Origin: Brassica napus
Taxonomy: Eukaryota; Streptophyta; Magnoliopsida; Brassicales; Brassicaceae
Direction of reading: 5' to 3'
DNA length: 64,000 nucleotides
NCBI RefSeq assembly: GCF_020379485.1
Contig: NC_063439.1
Span: forward strand, 19,344,098 to 19,408,097
Shown here: one piece after another, positions 11,229 to 22,700 of the stretch
Layout of the letters: every line of letters begins with the position of its first letter
How positions within the stretch are numbered: position 1 is the stretch's first letter
Notes under the pieces: model-generated
The model's input: only the letters and a program-made list of their open reading frames with translations
Databases searched by the model: none
Told to the model about the DNA's origin: nothing
Made by a program: the position numbers and the translations under genes

Positions 11229-11841
11229 AAAGAAAATCCTTCAGTGAACCAAACGCCACCAAGAGCTCCAAGTGATTCATCACAACCTCCGTCTGAGAAC
11301 CAGAGAACCAGATTTCTTCTGATCTCCTCTTCCTTCTGACGTTCCTGAAGACGTCATGCATCGTATCGGCCGATCCTTCATTCCCTTAGAACCTGTGCAG
11401 ATACCACGGCTCAGTTCTGTGAATCTCACGATCTTCTCGTTTCTCCTTTGTTCCTCCGCCGCGGTTCTCTGATTCTCAGACGGAGGTTGAACCGGCGACG
11501 GCAAGGTTTTCTGCGGCAAGCCTCCATCGCTGCGTTTAGATCCCATCGGAATCCTTCGAGATAAAATAACACTTCTTTTAGGATCACTGGATAACGTGGA
11601 TTAAGAGAGGAAAAGCAAAGGGTTTCAGGATTTGATCTAGCAAAACGGGTTCTGGAAAAATGAAAAAGGGAAACGTCGAATGAATCTATCGCCTCTCGGA
11701 TCGCGAAAGGCGTGAAGAAGAACCAAAGCAACTGAGCTGGCTTGATGACGTGTCAAAAAGGGATCTCTTGATTGGATGATTTTAATGTCCTACGTGGACA
11801 CTCTCCCTGTTGATTATATAACCCTTTTATTATAGTATAGA

Positions 11842-12108
11842 TTTATATATTATTGTCGTTTGTTATAAAATTAACTAGATTTAAAAGAGTAGATTTGTTT
11901 TTAAAATTAAATATTTTTCTTAATGAAATTCTATATAACATAGTGCTTGGACTTATTTGTTCGGAACCGGAAATCAAACCGTACTGAACTGAAAAACTTG
12001 AAACCAAAATTGAAATAAATCTCATAATAACCAAGCATATCATATATTTCTAAAATCAAAACAATTGAAATCAAAACTAGAACAAAATAGACCCTGAATT
12101 TTTAAAAT
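11842..12108. other. Spacer between Helitron and LINE
   Basis: AT-rich sequence with no gene. The flanking sequence at 12109-12122 is the left TSD of the following LINE. Confidence 0.6.
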
Positions 12109-13803
12109 AAAAGTTATGTAATAATAACACTCTGGCTCAGTTCTGGTGGGGTAAAAGTGATGGATCAAAAGGAATGCACTGGTTTGCCTGGCAAAGAATG
12201 AGCCTACCAAAAAAAGAAGGAAGAATGGGATTTCGTGATTTCGAAAAATTCAATGATGCGTTACTTGGGAAACAAGTCTGGAGAATACTTATCAAACCTA
12301 ATAGCTTGATGGCACGAGTTCTCAAAGGGAAGTATTTCCCTAATTCCAACATCCTCAAAGCAGGGACAAAGAAGCAAAGTTCCTATATTTGGAATTCTTT
12401 ACTGCATGGTCAAGCCTTACTCAAAAGAGGTTTGCGTTTTATCATTGGCAATGGTGAATCTGTATCACTATGGGCAGATCCATGGCTTCCTACTTCGCCA
12501 CCACGAGCCCCTATGCCTAAAGATCAGAGTAACACAATGACTAAGGTCTCAGAGCTCATGAAACAAAACCAAACGGGATGGAATGAGGAACTCATACGAC
12601 ATACAATAGTTGAAGCTGATGCAGAAGAAATCTTATCGATGAAACTATGTGCTTATGCTGATACAGACTCTCTAGTCTGGCATTATAATAAGACTGGGGA
12701 ATATTCAGTCAAGTCGGGTTACTGGTTGACTACACATGATCCTCAAGCTCTACCAATCGAACCACCTCCGGGAAGTATCATTCTTAAGAATATGATATGG
12801 AAGCTCCCAACGGCCCCAAAACTTCAACATTTTCTATGGAAAATGGTTACAAGTTCTTTACCATTGGGAAGTAATTTACAACGTCGACACGTGACTACCT
12901 CAGTCAAATGTCCCCATTGTCAAGAAGAAGAAACAACTGTGTTTTTCGAATGTTTCTACGCACAACGCATTTGGAGGGCATCATGATTGCCATACAACAT
13001 CTTCTATCAGGCACAATCTACATTAAAAGATAAGCTCATGGCACTTCTACAAAGAATCTCAAATCTCCCAGACCATCTCCGACATCTTCCTTGGTGGATT
13101 CTTTGGAGAATATGAAAATGTAGAAACAAGATGATCTTCCAACAAACATCAATACACTGGCGCACAACCTTACAAACAGCCTATTTTGATACAAAAGAAT
13201 GGTTGGAAGCCTACGAATCTGTAGATAAAGATGAGGATAGACAAGAGCTGAGAAGAGATATGGAACACCATCGGAACAAATGGACTAAACCACCAACAGG
13301 GTTTGTGAAATGCAACTACGATGGAGCTTTTAACAACACACAGATAGAGACAAGAGCGGGCTGGATAATTAGGGATGATATGGGAAGATTCAAAGGAGCG
13401 GCTCACGCCTCAAATCAACAACCAACAACAGCCTTAGAAGGAGAACTACAAGCCTTACTACTTGCAGTGATGAATTGCTGGAGCAAAGGATACAAACATG
13501 TTATATTTGAAGAGGATAACATTAATGTAATGAAACTGGCCAATGGAGAGTCTACAAACATAGATGTGATGAACTGGATTCGCGATATCTGAAGATGGGC
13601 AGCAAAGTTTGAGGAGATCAAGTTCTGTTGGACAAACAGAAATTCAAATTTTTGTGCAGACATCCTTGCAAAACAAGTCATACCATACTTTTCCTCCTTT
13701 CATTATTACAGTTATGTTCCCGAATTTATAAGGGATGCTATGTCAAACGATTACTTTGATCATTAATAAAATTATATTCTGTGAAAAAAAAAAGTTATGT
13801 AAT
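12109..13803 (+). mobile_element. 5'-truncated LINE with target-site duplication
   Basis: The element body is 12123-13790. It is flanked by direct repeats of AAAGTTATGTAAT (12110-12122 and 13791-13803) and ends in an A run. One frame encodes the post-reverse-transcriptase zinc-binding region (WFAWQRMSLPKKEGRMGF, WADPWLP, CPHCQEEETTVFFECF) and then an RNase H domain (KCNYDGAF, ALEGELQALL). The frame has at least three in-frame stops: near 12984 (expected Gly), near 13116 (expected Trp) and near 13590 (expected Arg). The reverse transcriptase core and endonuclease are missing, so it is dead. The clean TSD shows it inserted in this truncated form. Confidence 0.9.
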
Positions 13804-14759
13804 TACAAATATTAAAATATTTAATATATAAATAACCATATTCTAAAATACTATTTATAAACCGAATTATCTTAATATTTTTTATTCAAAACATTGTAAA
13901 TTATCTGAATTATCTGATATTTTTATTTGCACAACCTGTATTACCTGAAATGTAAACTTAAAACCTCAAATTATCTGATATTTTTATCTATAAATATTTA
14001 ATTACCTGAAAAAACAGAATTGAACCGAAACTGAATTGGACCTAATTATTATTTTTTTACATATTAGCCGGTTCCCAACTTTACTACTAAACTGAAACAA
14101 AAACTGAAATAACTCAACTGAAACCAAAAAGAACTTTGTAAATACCTGAATGGTTCCTAAATTTCTAGAATTGAACCGAATGATGAAGACTAATAGTGCA
14201 TCTACATTTAAAGGGTGCGAAGAAGTATTCTGTTTTTACAAATTATTTAACTCTTGTGGTTTATAGATGAATTAAAATATAAACAGTTTTTTTTATATCT
14301 GATCTGAACCCGCAGCCGCATCGGTAAACCCGGTGACCGTGTATAATCCGGACATGTTTATGTTTTTCATGTAGCATTTTATCATAGGTTCTGAATTGAT
14401 ATATTCCATAAAATTTAAATTTAATGAAAAATTATTAATTAAAAATTCGATAAAACCTAAGAACCAACCATTAATCCCTCAACTGACATCGGTTGACCCG
14501 GAAAAACCCCAGAAAAATCTTATAAATTTTTTAGAAAAAATTGATCAAACTTCTTGTAACTTTATAATAGTACAGATAACTGAATAAACTATTTGATTTA
14601 TCGTATAAAGTAAATGCACTGTATTTATATTATGCATTTTTAATGATCAATACTATTACATTTCTAATGTAAATAATTTATTTATTTTGTTTAAAAGCAT
14701 ACAATGAGTTTAGATCTATTTATAAAATTAAATTTATGATTGTTGGAATAAGCTTTTAT
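13804..14759. other. AT-rich spacer
   Basis: Contains short repeated phrases such as TTATCTGATATTTTTAT and AACTGAA-rich stretches, suggesting decayed repeat sequence. No gene or intact element was recognised. Confidence 0.5.
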
Positions 14760-15282
14760 AAAGGCTCATAGATGCTCCCTAGCAACACAAGGTCGATGGT
14801 GTTTCATAGATGGTTCATGGAAAGATAAGGATTCTTTTTCAGGGCAAGGTTGGTATAGTACTTTACAGGGGTTTGATGGTCTGTTAGGGGCAAGGAATGT
14901 AAGGGCATGTCTTTCACCCCTCCATTCGGAGGTAGAGGCTTTGATTTGGGCAATGGAATGTATGAAGAATTTAAGACAGTTACAGGTAACGTTTGCGACG
15001 GATTGTTCTCAATTGGTGAAGATGGTTTCAGAACCAGAAGAATGGCCAGCATTCGAAAGCTATTTGGAAGATATCAAACTTCTCAAAAGAAGTTTCCTCA
15101 ACTCAGACATCGTTCATGTTCCTCGGACGGCGAACCTTCGGGCGGATAGCTTAGCACGCAATCCTAGGAAACAATCGTCCTTTGTCGTTCACATGGATGC
15201 GGAGTTACCAACTTGGTTTACAGAGTCAACATGAGTCTGTAAATTCTTTGCTGTCAAAAAAAAAAAAAAGGCTCATAGATGC
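14760..15282 (+). mobile_element. Second 5'-truncated LINE tail with 16-bp TSD
   Basis: AAAGGCTCATAGATGC occurs at 14760-14775 and 15267-15282, and the intervening body ends in a run of A. The body encodes only the RNase H-like C-terminus of a plant LINE ORF: WCFIDGSWKD, then SEVEALIWAMECM, then DCSQLV and VPRTANLRADSLAR, ending at a stop at 15234. The catalytic acidic residues (D in IDGSW, E in SEVEAL, D in TDCSQ, D in LRADSLA) are all present, but the rest of the element is missing. The perfect TSD suggests a fairly recent insertion. Confidence 0.9.
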
Positions 15283-16249
15283 AGTAAATTAAATTAATGG
15301 TTTTAAGCCGGAAGAAAAAATTGCCATTAATTAGAATTAAATTTTCTTTGTAAATTTAGAAGTATTTTTGGAAAAGTTACATTGTCATCAAAGATAAAAA
15401 AATAGTATAGATGATACATGTATTAGCATATAGGTTTTGGTTTGTATTTAGAATATGCTAAATGTTTGTATTAGAAATATGCTAAAATAAAATAAAAAAT
15501 TAAATTATGGAAAATATTTATAGAGAATACATACATAGATTTAAATTATACACGAAAATAATGAGATTCAAATAAGTATATGAAACAAGGTATAAAATAT
15601 AGTGTATAGGATATAGGGTATAGTGTATATGATTTAGGGTTTTGGTTTGTATATAAAATATGCTTAATATTTGAAGAACATATATTTTGAGAGTTCATAA
15701 AAAGATTCAAGAAATACATGAATAACATATCACTTAATAAATATAATGAATATCGTTAAGTTTGTACTACGAAGGTATATATCAAAATGAAAAAAAATGG
15801 TTGTATTATGTTTGGTTATCTCCTTAGGGTAAAAAAAATTGTATACATTGAATATTAATATGTTGGTTATGACCATTTCCTTGCATTATAGCCTTTTCTC
15901 TATATTAAGTGAATAATACTAAAAATATCTACGTAGAATATTTTTAAGTTTGTTATGATATATCTTCTCGTAACATTATAGAAAATTATTAATTTTTTTT
16001 ATAATGTTGATTTATTATGATTTTACAATTATGATATGAGAAAGATTACATAGACAATTCGACAACCGACAATACTATCTGTCTTATGAAGATCTACGCC
16101 TAACTGCATCACCTGAGTCATTCTATAAAGATCCACGCCTAGCCAGATTTATTTGCACCATGTTGAAGATCTCTTGCAAGCTTTTCTTATGTAGTCTGCA
16201 TAACTGTTTAATCAACCGCTCTTTCCGGGACTTGAAATCTTGATTTCCT
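15283..16249. other. AT-rich spacer
   Basis: No gene recognised. Contains a local repeat of TATAGTGTATAGGATATAGGG type around 15597-15650. Confidence 0.5.
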
Positions 16250-16342
16250 GTAATCTGCAATAAATTACATAGTCTGGGATTCGAACGCCAGACCTGGGTG
16301 TAGAAGCTTTAAATCTTAATTAGTAGGCTACGATGCTTCCAC
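16250..16342 (-). mobile_element. tRNA-derived SINE-like head
   Basis: The minus strand begins near 16342 with GTGGAAGCATCGTAGCCTAC (A-box-like TAGCCTACTAATTA). About 50 bases later it carries GCGTTCGAATCCCAGAC, a B box. This spacing is that of the tRNA-related head of crucifer SINEs. The 3' tail and TSDs were not identified, so the extent is uncertain. Confidence 0.5.
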
Positions 16343-18315
16343 AAAAAAATTATTAGTTGTATGGACTATTACTTTCGCTTAAATATACGCTGAATTATGT
16401 GGTCTTTGTTTAACTAATAACATGTGATATTAGAGTGGTCGAACAGAGTCCGAATCTAAAAGTAAAAGAATATTAAAAAATTTCAAAATAAATATATAAA
16501 TTAGTCTAAAATTTCAAAATTTTAATGTACTTTTAAATTTATAGTTTATAATTAGAAAATAAACCTGAAATATATATAGATAAAACTATTAACTTTTAAA
16601 ATTATTTCATTATATTGTTAAATATATAATTTTTTTTTGAATAGGGTCTTGATATAATTTGAGACGGCCCTGGAGGTTAAACATAGAAAATTTACTATTG
16701 TAAAAAAAAACTACTCACTGCGCACGATCTCGCAGTAATGATCACACTTCTACTTGAAAATGAAATGAGTCAAAAGTCACCACTGCGTCACGCAATACGT
16801 GTCTAGAATAATCATATCGTTTTAATTAAAATTTATGTATGCATAAAGAAAATTACCCTTTACGTGCTTCGATCAATACACATAATTACCATTCGAGTTC
16901 CCGTTTAGGGAAACAGCTTACCTTTGTTTAGAAAAATATCCCGAAATAACAGTGTACAACACCTTTCTATATGTAAATATCCACGCCGTAATGTCTTCGC
17001 TATAATGTAATTCGTAATTTTGTATGAGTACTGATTAATTTGAAAATCATATATTACAAGTCTAGAATGTTAGTTTTCTTCAAAACCTTGTGTTTAATTA
17101 GTAAATCTGAGATGGTATTTCATATAAACACGTAATTAAAATAAAAGGGCATGATTATTATAATGCTTAATGGACACTCTGGGTATATACACAACTAAAA
17201 TTAGACTAAATGTAATATGCCTATATATTAGCTAAATATTACAATACTAAAATATTGCAATATTACAATGTAAATATTACTATTATTATTATTATTATTA
17301 TTATTATATGTATGTCCATTTGCTAATTATTAAGTATATAATTTTATTCAACCTTACCTATGCGTTTCAATTGCGTAGTATTAAAATGAGAGAACAAATA
17401 CGTTTATTTTTTTGCTCAACTGTAAGTATTATATAAATGAAAAAGATTTTAAAAAGTAATATTTTAGGTTTGAACCATTTTGGCAAAAAAAAAAGAGATG
17501 GATTACTGAGAATTAAAACCTGCAGGAAAACCTATGCAGCCACATTGCCATGAGAGCCTTGAAGGGTTTTTTTAGTCTCCTTGTTGAGATGATGTTTAGA
17601 CCAGCTCTCTGTCAATACCATAGAAGACAGTTGCAGCCGAGATTGACGTATGAATGTGTATGAGGTTGTTATTTTGCTTCCACAGGTGGAAGATGACCAT
17701 CTGAACTGCTAGCTTCCTCAAGAGTGTTTAAACAAACAAACCTCACAAATGGAAAATTTATAGGGAAAATAATTAGAACATGAAAGCAAGAATCATGTGA
17801 ACGACAAACAAACCCCATAAAATTGTGTTATTATCTCACTCATTAACTGACTATGTTATTCGTCATTCAACAAATGGATCGAAGCAAATTGTAGGCGAAG
17901 CCGAGAAAACAAAACTAAATGTAGGCTTGATTAAGCGTTATGTGATTTCGATTTTAATAACTTTTGCCATTGTGTTTCTGTTGCAATATTCTAAATTATA
18001 TGGTTTGCCAATTCCAATGGATTTATATAATTAGGTTCAAAACATCGAAAGTACGTTCCTGAAACTTGATGATCCAAACAAATTGACAACCCGTTTTTGG
18101 TTTTCTTATTAATATGATATTTTACCTTTTGCAATTTTTAAATAAGAAATGTGGGTTTATGTATTGATTAGGATATCTTTGTTCAATAACAAAACCAAAT
18201 CCATGTGTTTTGACACAGGCGCCATGTCTAATTAACCAATACTCAGTATATCACAACAAGAATGATGTATTCTTTTTAGTGCACAACAAGAATGATGTAT
18301 ATATTAGGCACAAAG
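16343..18315. other. AT-rich spacer, no gene recognised
   Basis: About 2 kb. A 69-residue open frame at 17825-18034 has no recognisable motif. A trinucleotide microsatellite is annotated separately. Confidence 0.5.
17277..17307. repeat. (TTA)n microsatellite
   Basis: About ten tandem TTA/ATT units, likely length-polymorphic between accessions. Confidence 0.95.
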
Positions 18316-18666
18316 TGTCACACATCGGTAGTTGGAATGTATCATAAATAATATATAAGATATATAAGTCAATTCATTTATAACCACTTGATTTTAAGTT
18401 GAAAACTCATCTAGCTTAACATGGTATTAGAGCCCGATTCACGCAGTCCAACCAGATCCTCATTGATTAGTCTAAAGTTGGTTCATCGATCATTGTCCGA
18501 ACATTCCGCGACTGACGTTCAAAAAATTTTCATTTCGAAAGAACGTATTAGATACAAAAATGTCTCATATTGGTAGTTGGAAGAGATCCTAACAAAAATA
18601 TAAAATAAATAGGTTAATTCATTTATCACTAATTGATTTTAAATTAAAAGTTCATCTAGTTTAACA
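18316..18666 (+). mobile_element. TRIM element (mini LTR retrotransposon)
   Basis: Two 106-base direct repeats lie at 18316-18421 (starts TGTCACACATCGG, ends CTTAACA) and 18561-18666 (starts TGTCTCATATTGG, ends TTTAACA). They begin TGT and end ACA, as LTRs do. Directly after the first comes TGGTATTAGAGC (18422-18433), a primer-binding site for initiator tRNA-Met. The internal part is only about 140 bases with no coding capacity. The LTRs differ at many positions, so the copy is old. Matching TSDs were not found. Confidence 0.8.
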
Positions 18667-19117
18667 ATATATTACGAAAAGGAAAAATATTGTTACCTTT
18701 TGTCAAAACTTCAATTTATTTTGTTTTGTCTTTTTCGACATCCGGTTCCCTCATATTCTTTTAGCATTTTCTTCTCAAAACTAATCATTCATCCATATAA
18801 TTCAAGGGATTTAAGCAAGTTCATTTTTAATTACATATATCATGATTCAGGTTTTAGATACAAAACAAGTTAATTGAGAAAATAGTTATGCGAGTGAACT
18901 ATTACCGAATTAAGTCAAATAACATGTTATACAATATGTATCAACATATATAATAGTAAAAATTTATAGTATTCTTACAAATAGTTTGCATTTCAATATG
19001 TATTAGAAACCACATGCTCTATCGTTGAATTTATTATGGAATATAATAAATTATTGAGTAGCTGTGATACGATCGAATCATGCTGAAGTACAGCAAATAT
19101 GTTAATCGGTTTGACTT
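18667..19117. other. AT-rich spacer
   Basis: No gene or repeat end recognised. Its last bases form the TSD of the next SINE. Confidence 0.5.
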
Positions 19118-19336
19118 AAGTTTCTAATGACAACCGGGGCTTCTAGCTCTAGTGGTAAAGGGCTTACAGCTGTGAGTACCGCCACTAGGGTTCGAATTCC
19201 GGCCACTGGGGAATTAACATTTCGGCATCGCCAGGGACAGAGGACCGACACGTGGCAACACGTGACTAGTCTGGATCACTTCGGTGGGGCCAGGATACCT
19301 CTGTATAATTCAAAAAAAAAAAAAGTTTCTAATGAC
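19118..19336 (+). mobile_element. tRNA-derived SINE with TSD
   Basis: The body is 19132-19322, flanked by AAGTTTCTAATGAC at 19118-19131 and 19323-19336, with an A run at the 3' end. It has a Pol III A box (TAGCTCTAGTGG) and B box (GGTTCGAATTCC) at tRNA spacing, then a unique body of about 120 bases. It contains no coding sequence. The perfect TSD indicates recent insertion using LINE machinery. Confidence 0.9.
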
Positions 19337-19465
19337 GAAATGTTTTAACGTATTTAAAGTGTGATTGGTTATTTTAGACTAAATAAGAAAAAAAATAAAT
19401 AAGTGGGGAAAAGAGGAAAATAAAAGTAGGAAATAGAAGAAAGTGGAATAAATATATCTAAATAA

Positions 19466-19737
19466 TGTTGATCTAACTTAAGCTTGAAGTTATCTTGTTG
19501 TTATCCTAATGAGTTTAGGATTTGAATATCTTGAGTTGTAGTTATCTAGTTAAGTTTATCCTAATGAGTTTAGGAAACTATGAGTTAGTATATAAGAAGC
19601 TATTATGATGTGATAGAGCTTAACGTGTGTTTGAGAGCTTTTAGTTTTTGAGACTTTCTAAAGGCAATAAAAGAGTTCTTGAGTTTGAGATTATTAACTG
19701 TGATTGTTGAGCTACGATCACATCTTTGGTTTCAATA
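19466..19737 (+). repeat. 5' LTR of Copia element
   Basis: Begins TGTTGATCTAACTT and ends TTTCAATA, close to the inverted TGTTGA/TCAACA LTR termini. Contains a TATATAAG box near 19588, likely the element's promoter. Confidence 0.9.
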
Positions 19738-19739
19738 AT

Positions 19740-19751
19740 TGGTATCAAAGC
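19740..19751 (+). promoter_or_regulatory. Copia primer-binding site
   Basis: TGGTATCAAAGC follows the 5' LTR by two bases and is complementary to the 3' end of initiator tRNA-Met, with one difference from the usual TGGTATCAGAGC. Confidence 0.85.
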
Positions 19752-19793
19752 ATTAATATTGAAATCAAAGACGTTTGAGGAGAGGAGATAAGT

Positions 19794-22700
19794 ATGGCAG
19801 ATTTGTCGATAACCACTTTCAAACCTAAAGAGAATGGTTCCTCAGCAATCAAGTGTCCAATGCTCACCACCACTAACTACACAGTTTGGAGTATGCACAT
19901 GAATGTTTTGCTCAAGGTGCAAAAGGTTTGGGAAGCAATCGATCCAGGTAGTGATGATGGAGACAAAAGTGATATGGCTCGAGCATTCCTATTTCAATCA
20001 ATCCCTGAGAGTTTGGTTCTTCAAGTTGGTACTCTAGCAACTGCAAAGGAAGTTTGAGATGCGATTAAAGCTAGGAATGTAGGAGCTGATAGGGTTCGAG
20101 AGGCGAGGTTACAAACACTTATGAATGAGTTCAATAGGATAAAGATGAAAGATACAGAAACCATAGATGAGTTCTCTGGTAAAATTGCTGAGATATTTTC
20201 CAAGTCTGCAGCGTTGGGCGAAATTCTTGATGAACCAAAGCTTGTTAAGAAATTCCTCAGCAGTCTTCCGAAGAAAAAATACATACATATCGTAGCTGCG
20301 CTTGAACAAGTCCTTGATCTAAACACAACAGGATTTGAGGATATTGTGGGAAGGTTAAAGGCTTATGAGGAACGAGTTCAGGATGAGGATCAAAAGGACG
20401 ATCAAGGAAAGCTCCTATACACTAACACTGACTCTAAAGAGCAACCAGAGAGTTATGGCAGAGGAAGAGGCCAGGGTGGTCGCTACAACAACAGAGGACG
20501 TGGAAGAGGCCAGGGTGGTCGCTATAATAACCGAAGTAACTGGAGACAAGGAGGCGAATGGACGCAAGGAAGGGATGCATCCAGAGTAGTGTGTTTTCGC
20601 TGTGACAAAACATGACATTATGTCTATGACTGTCCTGACCGTTTGCTTAAGCTCCAGGAGGCACATGAGACTGAAAATAATAGCACACATGAGGCTGAGG
20701 AGCTAATGGTGCATGAGTTAATCTACCTTAATGAAGAAAAGGTAGTACCAAGCAAGTTTGAGACACAATCTGAAGATGATAATGTTTGGTACTTAGATAA
20801 TGGAGCTAGCAATCATATGACGGGGAATCAAGGCTACTTCACAAGTATAGATGAGTCTGTTACTGGAAAAGTGCGTTTTGGAGACGACTCAAGGATTGAC
20901 ATTAGAGGAAAAGGGTCGGTTTTGTTTCTTACCAAAGACAGAAAGCGGAAGTTCTTGGCTGATGTGTACTACATACCTGAGCTGAAGAGTAACATAATAA
21001 GTCTTGGTCAGGCAACGGAGTCTGGCTGTGAAGTCAAGATGAAAGATGAGTATCTAACGCTTCATGATCGTGAAGGAAACCTGTTAATCAAGTCAGTAAG
21101 ATCGAAGAATCGACTATACAAGGTCACAATGGAGGTTGAAGGAACAAAGTGTCTCCAACTAGAGAAGGTCAGTGACTCAGCTCTGTGGCACGCAAGACTT
21201 GGACACGTTGGTGTTGATGCCATGAGAACTATGATGAGCAAGGAGATAATCACTGGTATGCCAAAGATGAGTATTGGGAGAGAGACGTGTGCCTCATGTC
21301 TTATGGGAAAGCAAACAAGAGCTTCTTTTCCTAAGGCTACGGCTTATCGTGCCACAAAGAGTCTTGAACTTCTTCATGGTGATCTATGCGGACCAATCTC
21401 ACCATCAACAGCCGGAGGAAGTAGATATATATTTGTTTTGATCGATGATCATTCGAGATACATGTGGTCGATTCTGTTGAGTGAGAAGAGCGAGGCTCTC
21501 GAACGTTTCAAACGGTTCAAGCTTCTTGTGGAAACAGAAACCGGAGCGAACATTCAAACGTTGCGTACAGACAGGGGTGGAGAGTTCATGTCTCGGGAGT
21601 TTCAAGTTTTCTGCGACACACAAGGGATTAAGCGACATATGACAGCACCATATTCTCCTCAACAAAATGGAGTCGTTGAGAGACGAAACAGGACTCTAAT
21701 GGAGATGACTAGGAGTATCATGAAAGCTATGAAGATACCACACTACTTATGGGGAGAAGCCGTGAGACATTCAACTTATCTGATAAACAGGGTAACTACT
21801 CGAACACTAAAAGATCAGTCTCCATACGAGTGTCTCAAGAAGAAGAAGCCCAATGTTGGACATCTACGAGTATTTGGCTGTGTGTGTTATGCTAAAAGAG
21901 ATACTCCACACCTTAAGAAGCTGGATGATAGGTCTAGAGAACTTGTACATCTTGGAGTAGAACCAGGTTCAAAGGCCTATAGACTATATGATCCGAGGAG
22001 TCGCAAGGTAGTGGTTAGTCGAGATGTTGTTTTTGATGAAAACAAGGCCTGGAGTTGGCACAAAGCTGAAAAAACGAGCTCTGGAGTAACGTGTGAGGTC
22101 ACGTTTCCAACACATAATGAGGCAAGAGTCGCTGAACCCGAAACTGGAGATAGTGAACTTGGAGAAGATGAAGAAGAGAGTGACAACTGTGAGGAAGATG
22201 TCGAGACAGAGGAGCATGAATCACCAATACTAAGAAGGTCAATGAGGGCTATAAAATCGCCGGGTTACTTGGATGACTATGTTCTTAAGGTAGAAGTGCT
22301 TGAGACAGAGAGACTCTTGTTGCTTATCAATGAAGAGCCATGGGACTGGAATGAAGCAAAGGTCGAGAAGGTTTGGTGGGAAGCTTGTGAAGATGAGATC
22401 ATGTCTATAAAGAAAAACAATACATGGACACTTGTTGAGCTCCCTGCGGGATGTAAAGCTATTGGATTAAAGTGGGTGTTTAAAATTAAGCGCAATGCAG
22501 ATGGGAGTATAAGCAAGTACAAAGCAAGACTTGTAGCTAAAGGCTATGTGCAACGTCATGGTATTGACTACGAAGAGGTATTTGCCCCTGTCGCAAGAAT
22601 AGAGACAGTTCGTGTTATCATTGCGTTGGCAGCGTCCAATGGCTGGGAAGTTCACCACCTTGACGTCAAGACAGCATTCTTGCACAGTGACTTAGCTGCG

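Larger units (their letters stand above)
7248..11841 (-). mobile_element. Gene-capturing non-autonomous Helitron (4.6 kb)
   Basis: On the minus strand the element starts TCTATACTATAATAAAAGGG (5' end at 11841), the typical crucifer Helitron start. It ends with CTAG (7251-7248), preceded by a short hairpin. The flanking bases fit insertion between A and T: T at 11842 and A at 7247 on the plus strand. There are no inverted repeats and no TSD, as expected for rolling-circle transposons. No Rep/helicase domain was found, so it should depend on an autonomous partner. Inside, in element order, are a TOC132/120-like exon present twice, at least four exons with introns of the C-14 sterol reductase FACKEL, and RPA70-like OB-fold/zinc-finger exons. 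All lie in the same orientation. The ends are convincing; the captured origins are by protein similarity from memory. Confidence 0.85.

Noticed and set aside
17825..18034. 69-residue open frame with a hydrophobic stretch
   Set aside because: No known motif, no codon or splice support, and it lies in repeat-rich spacer.
19127..19348. 73-residue open frame
   Set aside because: It covers the SINE, including its Pol III boxes and tail, so it is not a protein gene.
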